The position numbers and the translations under genes were made by a program. A stretch of 64,000 bases of DNA from Afifella pfennigii DSM 17143. GTDB taxonomy: Bacteria > Pseudomonadota > Alphaproteobacteria > Rhizobiales > Afifellaceae. Numbering within the stretch: the first letter of the stretch is position 1; each line of letters starts with the position of its first letter. The DNA lies in contig NZ_JHZK01000001.1 of the NCBI RefSeq assembly GCF_000688515.1, positions 248,001 to 312,000 on the forward strand, in the 5' to 3' direction. The notes under the pieces are model-generated. The model was not told the DNA's origin, did no database searches, and saw only the letters and a list, made by a program, of their open reading frames with translations. Positions 26,533 through 33,531 of the stretch are shown one piece after another.

Positions 26533-27305
26533 CAGAAGCCGCTCCCTCGACGCAGCTCCCCCCAAAGCGTTTTGCAGATGATCTTGATGTCGAGCCACAA
26601 GGACATGTGCGCCACGTATTCAAGATCGTATTCGATGCGCCTGCGGGCGCGCCAGATATCCACCGTCGGCCCGCGAAAGCCTTCCGCCTGGGCGAGCCCG
26701 GTCAGGCCCGGGCGCACGATGTGGCGGTCGTGGTAATGCGCCACCAGCTCTTCGTAGGCGATGCCGCCGGCCAGCATGCCGGGCACGTGCGGCCGCGGCC
26801 CCACCAGGGACATGTCGCCCTTGATGACGTTGAGGAGCTGCGGCAGCTCGTCGATATTCGTGCGGCGCAGGAGGCTGCCCAGCGCGGTGACCCGGCAGTC
26901 GCCCTCCACGGTCTGCTTGATGCCGGCCGCGTCGCAGCGGTCGCTGAACATGGTGCGGAACTTATAGATGCGGAACGGCTGGCGCCCGCGCCCGGTGCGG
27001 ATCTGGGTGAAGATCGCCGGCCCCGGGCTGGAGCCGCGGATGAAGAGCGCGATGGTGAGAAGGAACGGCGACAGCACCACAAGGGCGAGCGAGGCCAGAA
27101 CGATGTCCATGCCACGCTTCGTCGCCAGATAGGCCGGCCTCGGCGCCGCATGCGTGCGCTGCGAGGTTGAAGGACCGGATTTGACGAGACGCAGGAAGGT
27201 GGTTCGCCGGCTGCTCTTGCTCGCCGGAACCGTGCCGGGATGCCGTGCCGGTCGAACGACTGGCAGAGGCTGCGGCCTCGCTTCGGATTGCTCGGTAACC
27301 GACAT
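26532..27305 (-). CDS. Undecaprenyl-phosphate sugar-1-phosphate transferase (ExoY-like)
   Basis: 257 residues: a basic N-terminal tail (1-60), one membrane-associated hairpin (about 66-88, MDIVLASLALVVLSPFLL), then the bacterial sugar transferase domain with FRIYKFRTMFSD, RRTNIDELPQLLNVIKGDMSLVGPRPH split over about 145-172, and the C-terminal RPGLTGLAQ. It starts the repeat unit by moving a sugar phosphate to undecaprenyl phosphate at the inner membrane. It is first in a leftward operon with the dehydrogenase and flippase; the AT-rich region upstream is the likely promoter. Confidence 0.92.
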   Translation of the reverse strand: MSVTEQSEARPQPLPVVRPARHPGTVPASKSSRRTTFLRLVKSGPSTSQRTHAAPRPAYLATKRGMDIVLASLALVVLSPFLLTIALFIRGSSPGPAIFTQIRTGRGRQPFRIYKFRTMFSDRCDAAGIKQTVEGDCRVTALGSLLRRTNIDELPQLLNVIKGDMSLVGPRPHVPGMLAGGIAYEELVAHYHDRHIVRPGLTGLAQAEGFRGPTVDIWRARRRIEYDLEYVAHMSLWLDIKIICKTLWGELRRGSGF

Positions 27306-27615
27306 GGGTGCCTCGATGTCGCAATTAACGTTCCGTTACAGTTTGGTAATCTTTGAGTTTAATTGCAACAAAAAATACATAAAATCCACGAACTAACAGA
27401 CAATTGATTTGATTAAGGTAAATATGCGCAGTCGGACACTCTACAGGTTAAACAATTAACCAGTATTTCTCGCCAAAGCATGCGCGTGAAAACACCCCAA
27501 GACACGCCCGCGAGAGAAAACAAGCCGCACCTATGTGATACTTACTTCTACTTAACGACCGTCATCACCTCCAGGGAGGGAAGACGGAGGACCGTTCCGC
27601 AAGCGCCGCCTGCGC
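27306..27615. promoter_or_regulatory. AT-rich control region upstream of the priming transferase
   Basis: 310 bp, much AT-richer than the rest of the window. It contains a perfect inverted repeat GGTTAA-ACAA-TTAACC (27446-27461), several TTAA sites and long A runs near 27370. Only the leftward transferase gene starts here; the curlin gene on the other side ends at 27616. The palindrome is a good candidate operator for exopolysaccharide control, though no regulator can be named. Confidence 0.5.
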
Positions 27616-28092
27616 CTATTTGCGGATGACGATCACCCCTCTCCCGCCGATGACGGCGACCGGGCGGGAATCCCGCGCGCTTGGCGCGCTGATCACGGCC
27701 GATCCCACCGAGCCGAGCAGAAGCACGTTCGACACCAGGCCGTTACCGTTCTGCACGTCAAGGACGGCATTGCGCGCCCCGCCGAAGACGCCGACGGCCG
27801 AGGTGTTGCCGTTGCCGTATTGGAACTGCGCGCTGACGCTGCCGGGGCTGCTGACGATGGCCGAGCCCGCCTGGTTGTTGTTGCCGCGCTGCACGACCAG
27901 GCTGCGGCTGCCGCGCCGGGCGAGAACGCCCGCATCGGGGCCGCCTTGCGAGGTCACCGCGGCAAGGGGAATTCCGGCGATTTGCGATACGGAGGTGAGC
28001 GTTTCGGCGCCGGCGGATCCGCCGCTCAGCGGATAGGCCATAAGCGCCAGCAGCGGCAGCGCCGCCAGAACACGCTTTCTGTTCTTGAACAT
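27616..28092 (-). CDS. Curlin-repeat protein, second CsgB-like candidate
   Basis: 158 residues: a signal peptide (about 1-30, ending GSAGAE), a short non-repeat region and loose curlin-type repeats with Asn-rich turns (VVQRGNNNQAGSAIVS, QYGNGNTSAVGVFGGARNAVLDVQNGNG). It ends in a basic tail (GGRGVIVIRK). The few, irregular repeats and the Arg/Lys end suggest a nucleator or fibre-cap protein, as for E. coli CsgB. ATG 28092 follows GGAGCAGACCG. It is the last gene of a three-gene leftward curli unit with csgH and the large curlin. Confidence 0.72.
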   Translation of the reverse strand: MFKNRKRVLAALPLLALMAYPLSGGSAGAETLTSVSQIAGIPLAAVTSQGGPDAGVLARRGSRSLVVQRGNNNQAGSAIVSSPGSVSAQFQYGNGNTSAVGVFGGARNAVLDVQNGNGLVSNVLLLGSVGSAVISAPSARDSRPVAVIGGRGVIVIRK

Positions 28093-28214
28093 CGGTCTGC
28101 TCCTGTCTCCCGCAGAAGCCTTGCCGCTCATGTTCGACGAGGAAGAAACCGCTTACCTGATCCGACTTGCGAACCTTGCCGGGGTGGGGCCAGGTTGGGA
28201 AGGACGGCCCGAGC

Positions 28215-28652
28215 CTAAAGGCGAATGCCTTCGTCGGGGCCAGCTTCCGGATCCCCAGCATCCGGATCCGATACAATGCGGCAGGTGGTGCTTTCCGCTC
28301 CGGCTTCGACCCTCAGCTCCGCTTCGAAGCGGCTATCGGGCGAGACGGAGAAAACGAAGTTACCGACGGTCGCAACACCTTCTTCGTCGATGGCAAATGC
28401 TCCTGATTGCGACGATAACGACTGGCCGCTGGAGCCTTTGACCGTGGTGAGGAGCCTGTATCTCCCGGCGGTGTTTCCCGGTCCTTCGACCTTGCCGGAG
28501 ATCCGCACGAGGCTGTCCTGGCGTTCCGCCGTGACGGAACAGGAAAGCGCTTCGCTTTGTCCGCTAGCCATGTCGGTTGTCAGCAGGAACGCGCTGATGA
28601 GGCCGGCCGGCAAGGCGAACGATACGGGCGGGCGACGCACTGCATCCCCCAT
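28215..28652 (-). CDS. csgH: CsgH-like curli chaperone/inhibitor
   Basis: 145 residues with a signal region (LPAGLISAFLLTTDMASGQ). A compact immunoglobulin-like beta domain follows, starting LSCSVTAERQDSLVRISG and containing YRLLTTVKGSSGQSLSSQSG and a paired second Cys (STTCRIVSDP). This matches CsgH, the alphaproteobacterial periplasmic protein that binds CsgA and delays amyloid formation. Its place between two curlin genes supports the role. The start codon is uncertain; the frame begins at 28652 and the domain at about 28545. Confidence 0.8.
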   Translation of the reverse strand: MGDAVRRPPVSFALPAGLISAFLLTTDMASGQSEALSCSVTAERQDSLVRISGKVEGPGNTAGRYRLLTTVKGSSGQSLSSQSGAFAIDEEGVATVGNFVFSVSPDSRFEAELRVEAGAESTTCRIVSDPDAGDPEAGPDEGIRL

Positions 28653-28783
28653 CTTCTCACGAGATCAAAAGCTCCGGATCCGACGGCGGAATGGAGAAAG
28701 GCGACGCTTCCTCCGGTGCCCCCACCGCCGGAACCGAGCCAGAAGGGTCCCGGGGCAAAGCGCCCCGGAACCCGAATGTCACG

Positions 28784-29812
28784 TTAGTCGGACTGCACCG
28801 TCACGGAGCTGTTGCCGCTGCCGGCCTGGATCGTGGCCGAGTTGTGGCCAGAGCCGAACTGCGCGGTCAGAGAGCCGTTGCCGCTGCCGGCCTGCAGGGT
28901 GAAGGCGTTGTTGTCGACGCCGAGCTGCAGCGTGCCGGAGAAGTTGTCCACGCCGAGTTGCCAGGTGTCGGAATCGTTGCCGTTGCCGACCTGGCCGGTG
29001 AGGGCGAGGTTGTCGTCGCCGATCTGCAGCGTGCCGGCACTGTTGTCGTCACCCGCGCCGATCGAGTACTGGCCGGTCAAGGACGCATTGCCGTCGCCGA
29101 ACTGCATCGTATAGGCGCTGTTGCCGGCCGTGCTGTCGACACTTCGGAACGCAGCGATGGCCGGGCCCGTGCCCTGGAAGGTGCCGGCGAAGTTGTCGTT
29201 GCCGTCCTGCACGGTGAGCGAGCTGTTGTCGCCGGAGCCTGCGGCTGCAAACCCGGCAGCGACCGCAGCGCCCGTCTGCTGCACGGTGACGGCGGCGTTG
29301 CGATTGCCTTCCTGGAAGGTGGCCGAGCTGTTGTCGCCGGAGCCTGCGGCTGCAACCCCGGCAGCACCCGCGTCACCCGTGCGCTGCACGGTCAGGGCGC
29401 GGTTGTCGTCGCCGTCCTGGACGGTGAGCGAGCTGTTGTCGCCCGAACCAGCAGCCGCGAAAGCGGCGGCCCCGGCATCGCCCGTGCTTTGCAGCGTGAG
29501 CGCGCCGTTATCCTCGCCGACCTGAGCGGTGACAGAGGCGTTGGTGCCTGCCTCAGCCGCGGCAGCAAAGGCCGCAGAGGAGGAGCCCTGCACCTGGATG
29601 GTGCCGGCGTCGTTCTTGTCGCCGATCTGCAGCGTGGCGGAGAAGTTGTCGTCGCCGAGCTGGATGGTTCCGGCATCGTTGTACTGGCCGAACTGGCCGG
29701 TGGCCGAGAGGTTGTCGTTGCCGATCTGCAGGGTAAAGGCGTCGTTGTCCTGCGCGGCGGCGGCGCCCGTCATCAAGGCGAGCACGCCTGCTGAGAGAAG
29801 CAGCTTTTTCAT
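28784..29812 (-). CDS. Major curlin subunit with Ala-rich insertions
   Basis: 342 residues: signal peptide (MKKLLLSAGVLALMTGAAAA), then almost entirely curlin repeats. Regular repeats (FTLQIGNDNLSATGQFGQYN, GTIQLGDDNFSATLQ) occupy the start and end. The middle holds about four units in which the strand-turn motif is followed by an Ala/Gly linker and GSGDNSS (TGDAGAAAFAAAGSGDNSS, TGDAGAAGVAAAGSGDNSS). The protein is very rich in Asn, Asp, Gln, Gly and Thr, with almost no Lys/Arg after the signal. It is probably the main fibre protein of this locus. GGAGCTAGGA precedes ATG 29812. Confidence 0.88.
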   Translation of the reverse strand: MKKLLLSAGVLALMTGAAAAQDNDAFTLQIGNDNLSATGQFGQYNDAGTIQLGDDNFSATLQIGDKNDAGTIQVQGSSSAAFAAAAEAGTNASVTAQVGEDNGALTLQSTGDAGAAAFAAAGSGDNSSLTVQDGDDNRALTVQRTGDAGAAGVAAAGSGDNSSATFQEGNRNAAVTVQQTGAAVAAGFAAAGSGDNSSLTVQDGNDNFAGTFQGTGPAIAAFRSVDSTAGNSAYTMQFGDGNASLTGQYSIGAGDDNSAGTLQIGDDNLALTGQVGNGNDSDTWQLGVDNFSGTLQLGVDNNAFTLQAGSGNGSLTAQFGSGHNSATIQAGSGNSSVTVQSD

Positions 29813-29945
29813 GATTCCTAGCTCCACACTATGGGGCAGCCCTCGGACGGGCCTTAAAGCCTTGTGTCGGCATTGAACCCGTCCGATTCCGGGGGGCCCC
29901 TTTCCTGGTAACGGTTCATTAATAATCGTTCATGTTCGGAAAGGC

Positions 29946-29969
29946 AAGATTCGATTCGAATGGAATCTT
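29946..29969. promoter_or_regulatory. 24-bp near-perfect palindrome between curlin and kinase genes
   Basis: The left half AAGATTCGATTC pairs with the right half GAATGGAATCTT at 11 of 12 positions. It lies 134 bp upstream of the curlin start and 288 bp upstream of the divergent sensor kinase, in AT-richer DNA that also has GGTTCATTAATAATCG at about 29913. This is the expected form of a dimer binding site. The inner core CATTCGAATCG recurs once, near 15046, close to csgG. Confidence 0.55.
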
Positions 29970-30257
29970 TCGAGGGTTAATATCGCCGGAAAAGTCAAGT
30001 TTTTCAGACACTAGAACCGCCCGGAAAACTGCCTTTCCGCGCCGTTCGGCCCCGTCCGGAACATGACGATTGCATTGATCTGCTAAGGAGGTACCGACAA
30101 ACGGGGAGCGAATCTCGCCCCGATAGCCGGCCTTCTGGGCGCTCTTTCGGTCCGGCCCGATTCGCCAGCCGGTTTGCGCGCGCCTGCAGCGCGATTATGG
30201 TGCGCACCGCGCGGCGGGCGCGCCGGACGCCGGCGCTTCGGCAAGGGACAGGCCCGA

Positions 30258-31778
30258 ATGCAAAAGACCCACCCGGCTTCGCGGGCCTCCATCGCAGGCT
30301 CCGGCAAGGCCCCCGACAGCGCCCTGGAGCGCCTGCGCCCGCCCTCGCGCGCCGCGCGCTTCGCCCGCTTCCTGCGCTCCACGACCTTCCGCCTGTCGCT
30401 GACCTTCGTGGTCTGCTTCAGCCTGACGGCGGTCCTTTCCATCGGCTACATCTATTACCGCACCCAGATCATCCTCCAGTACCAGCTACAGGAGACCATC
30501 GAGGCGGAGATCCGCGGCCTCGCCGAGCAATACAGCAGCGGCGGCATTCGCCGCCTCGCCGAAACCGTCGCCAAGCGCAGCAGCGCCCCCGGCACGCGCC
30601 TTTATATGCTCGCCGACGAATCCGGCCGCCTTCTCGCCGGCAATGTCTCGGCCCTGCGCCCGGAAGTGTGGAACGCCATCGGGCGGACCGAATTCCTCTA
30701 TTCCGATCCCGATGGCGACGAGCGGCTGGCGCTCGCCAGCGTCTTCCGCCTGCCCGACGACACCCGTCTTCTCGTCGGCCGCGATATTGAGGACCGGCGC
30801 ATCTACCAGCGCCTCGTCGGCGCCACGGTCGCCTGGACGCTCGCCGTCATGGTGCTGGTCGGCGTCATCGTCGGCTGGGGGACGGGCCGCAACATCCTGC
30901 GCCGCGTCGACCAGGCCACCTTGATCAGCCGCTCCATCATGCGCGGGCATATGAACCGCCGCCTGCCGATCGCCGGCTCCGGCGACGAGCTGGACCGTCT
31001 CGCCGAAAATCTCAATCTGATGTTGGAGCGCATCGAAAAGCTGATGAACGGCCTGAAGGAGGTCTCCGACAATATCGCCCACGACCTCAAGACGCCCCTG
31101 ACGCGCATGCGCCAGCGGCTGGAATCGGCCATCCAGAGCGGCGACCAGGACACCTATCGCGAGACCATCGAGGCGGCGCTGGAGGAAACGGACGATCTCA
31201 TCTCCACCTTCAATATGCTGCTTTCCATCGCCCGGCTGGAGGCCGGCTCGACCGAGCTGGCCATGGACGATCTGGAGCTCGGCGACTTGGTGCAGGACGT
31301 GCTGGAGCTTTACGAGCCCCTGGCCGAGGACGAGGAGGTGGTTCTCAAGGCCGGCCATATGGAGCCTGTCACGGTGCGCGGCGCCCGCAATCTCATCTTC
31401 CAGGCCCTCGCCAATCTCGTCGACAACGCCCTCAAATACGGCGCCGCGCCGGCCAGCGAACGCAAACCCGGCGAAACCCCGGAGGTGGTCGTCGATGTGC
31501 GCGTGAAGGGGAATGAAGCCGAGGTCCGGGTGATGGATTGCGGCACCGGCATCGCCCCCGCCGATCGCGAGCGCGTGCTGCAGCGCTTCGTGCGGCTCGA
31601 TACCAGCCGCTCCCGGCCCGGCACCGGCCTTGGCCTCAACCTCGTCCTCGCCATCGCCCGTTTTCACGGCGGCACGCTACGCCTGGAAGATGGCGAGCCG
31701 GGCCTGCGCGCCGTCTTGCAGCTTCCGGTTGCCGGCCCTCCCCCGCGCCGACACCTCTTGGAAATGTATGAGGAATAA
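30258..31778 (+). CDS. Orphan membrane sensor histidine kinase
   Basis: About 506 residues. TM1 lies at about 42-65 (LSLTFVVCFSLTAVLSIGYI), then a periplasmic domain of about 130 residues and TM2 at about 195-217 (VAWTLAVMVLVGVIVGWGTG). HAMP (DELDRLAENLNLMLERIEKL), HisKA with NIAHDLKTPLTRMRQRLE, and a HATPase with LVDNALKYG, DCGTGI and GTGLGLNLVLAIARF follow. It is a conventional transmembrane kinase, but no response regulator is encoded nearby, so its partner is elsewhere. Its position between curli and Wzc genes suggests matrix control. ATG 30258 is used; earlier starts add an Arg-rich lead. Confidence 0.88.
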   Translation: MQKTHPASRASIAGSGKAPDSALERLRPPSRAARFARFLRSTTFRLSLTFVVCFSLTAVLSIGYIYYRTQIILQYQLQETIEAEIRGLAEQYSSGGIRRLAETVAKRSSAPGTRLYMLADESGRLLAGNVSALRPEVWNAIGRTEFLYSDPDGDERLALASVFRLPDDTRLLVGRDIEDRRIYQRLVGATVAWTLAVMVLVGVIVGWGTGRNILRRVDQATLISRSIMRGHMNRRLPIAGSGDELDRLAENLNLMLERIEKLMNGLKEVSDNIAHDLKTPLTRMRQRLESAIQSGDQDTYRETIEAALEETDDLISTFNMLLSIARLEAGSTELAMDDLELGDLVQDVLELYEPLAEDEEVVLKAGHMEPVTVRGARNLIFQALANLVDNALKYGAAPASERKPGETPEVVVDVRVKGNEAEVRVMDCGTGIAPADRERVLQRFVRLDTSRSRPGTGLGLNLVLAIARFHGGTLRLEDGEPGLRAVLQLPVAGPPPRRHLLEMYEE

Positions 31779-31970
31779 GCGCCTTTTACTTGCGCTCGAC
31801 CTGTGCCGTGCTATCCTTCCACCTGTTCGGTCCGTGTTACGTAGCGGCCAGGAGCCGCGTGCGGCAACGCGGTGTGGGGGGATTTCGCGCAGGGGTTTGG
31901 CGCTGCGCATCGCGATCCGGCGGGCGTTCCTGCGGAGATCGCAGCGGCATCAGGGAGGCATGATGTGACG

Positions 31971-32306
31971 ATGCGTCTGCTGCTGGCGCTGGCGGCGACC
32001 GCCAGCTTGGTTGGGCCGACCCTCGGTTTGGCGCAATCCTCATCCATCGATGTCCAGCAAATCTCTCCCAAGGCGCGGCCCCAGCCCGGCGCCGGTTCCC
32101 TGACCGTGCCCCAGCCTGGAGCCGGCGCTCAGAAGCCGGGCGCCAGCGACGACGGCGACCTGGAAGAGGACGTTTCCGGCCAGCAGAACCGGAGCGCCCG
32201 CCAGGCGGCCTGCGACGATCTCGATATCAACTGCCAGGACGTGCCGCTGGAAGGCGTTCTCAACCCGCCGACGGCCCGCCCGCAGCTGCCGCGGGTGCGC
32301 AACTGA
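31971..32306 (+). CDS. Small secreted protein of unknown function
   Basis: About 111 residues: a signal peptide (MRLLLALAATASLVGPTLGLAQ), then a Pro/Gly/Gln-rich segment with a repeated P-Q-P-G-A-G motif, an acidic patch (DDGDLEEDV) and a short Cys-containing region (AACDDLDINCQDVPLEG) whose two Cys could form a disulfide. The Pro-rich end is RPQLPRVRN. I recognise no family. It may share a transcript with the kinase, which ends 192 bp upstream. Confidence 0.6.
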   Translation: MRLLLALAATASLVGPTLGLAQSSSIDVQQISPKARPQPGAGSLTVPQPGAGAQKPGASDDGDLEEDVSGQQNRSARQAACDDLDINCQDVPLEGVLNPPTARPQLPRVRN

Positions 32307-32560
32307 GCGGCGCCCTGCCGCCCGTCGAGCCCCGATCATCCTGGCGGCCCTTGCCTTCGTCTTCGGACGATAAACGGCTTTGACGTTCTGACTGCACCCT
32401 AAATCCGCCGATCGCGCCGAAAAAACCGCCCCCCCCAGCGGCTTAAGCGGCTTAAGCGGCCGAGAGCGCCACCCCCTTGCCGCCCAAACGAACCGCCGGA
32501 AATTGTGCGACAGGCCCTAGGTAGGCCCTAAGAGGGAGAGGATTGGCGCCGCAAAAAGCC

Positions 32561-32923
32561 TCAGGCGAGCATCTTCTTCTGCGTTCTGCCGCTGGCCCCG
32601 GCGCGCGCCGGCCGCCGCGTCTTGCCCGGTCCTCGCCCGATGGGCACCCGCTCCTGCGGCCCGCGCATGTGAGGAAAATCGCGCCGCCGGTAAAGCGCGA
32701 GGATGTCCGCGCCGCGAAGAAGCGAGCCGTCGCACCGGAAGATGCAGGCATCGTCGCGTGCGCTCGCCGGCCAGGTCTCGCAGACGAGCCGCACGGCACC
32801 GGCGAGCGAGAAATCGCCTCTTGTGCCGTCATCGCCCCTGCCCGGTCGGTTTGCACTGACGATTTCGTGTCGCCAGACGAGAAGCACTGCCTCACCGAAG
32901 TCGATCGGATATGATTTCGCCAT
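32561..32923 (-). CDS. Hypothetical protein, basic C-terminal tail
   Basis: 120 residues. The first 80 look like a folded domain (FGEAVLLVWRHEIVSANRPG, FSLAGAVRLVCETWPASARD, GADILALYRRRDFPHM); the rest is Arg/Pro/Gly-rich and probably disordered. GGGGAAG lies 7 nt before the ATG, which supports a real gene. No signal peptide, membrane segment or catalytic motif is visible, and I do not recognise the family. Nothing else on this strand is adjacent. A 9-bp repeat (CGGCTTAAG-like, near 32439-32460) sits downstream. Confidence 0.55.
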   Translation of the reverse strand: MAKSYPIDFGEAVLLVWRHEIVSANRPGRGDDGTRGDFSLAGAVRLVCETWPASARDDACIFRCDGSLLRGADILALYRRRDFPHMRGPQERVPIGRGPGKTRRPARAGASGRTQKKMLA

Positions 32924-33531
32924 GATCGTCTTCCCCTGCCTAACGCAACGTTAACTGAGTCGCGAGAAAGAAAGAAGATTGCTTCTAAACAACCTGCCGA
33001 ATCCGTCGCCCCGCGTCTCGTCTTAAGCAAATTGGCAAGTCCAGGCGGGCCGAGACGCATAATCCGTCGAAGCTGAAGCGGACTTCGTGGTATCAAGCGG
33101 CGCGGTCTTGCCGGACGGCGAAGATGACAATGCAAAAAGGCGGCTCGGGTATGTCCCGGATCGGTGGGGAGGGGCCTTTTCAAACAAGGCGATGGCGTGC
33201 CTGCGCGGCATAGGGCCGCCTGTGCTAGAGGCGCCCGTTCGAGGCGGGTCGCACAAGCAGTTCTTGCACGCGCGGACAAGGCGCGGATGAGACGAAGAAG
33301 GCGAATTGTTTCGCCCCCCACGCCCTAGCGATCGCGCTGGACCGGCCGATGCTCGCCGCCTCTATCAAAGAACTGTTTCGCAGGATACAATACTATGTAG
33401 GATTGGAACCGCCGGGGAACGGGCCTCCCGGTGGCGGCATGCCGTCAGAGGCTCGCGCGAGGAGCCCAACCGCCTCGCCTCATAACAAGAAGCCGGCTCA
33501 TAACAGGAAGCCGAGGAATGCCCGGGGGGGC
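32924..33531. other. Upstream region of the Wzc-like gene
   Basis: About 600 bp without a supported gene. It should hold the promoter of the Wzc-like gene and of the leftward hypothetical gene (CGTTAACTG near 32947 is an AT-rich spot beside its start). Two 18-bp near-repeats beginning CATAACA and containing GGAAGCCG or GAAGCCGG lie at 33481-33516. If translation starts upstream of 33532, they are coding. Confidence 0.45.
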
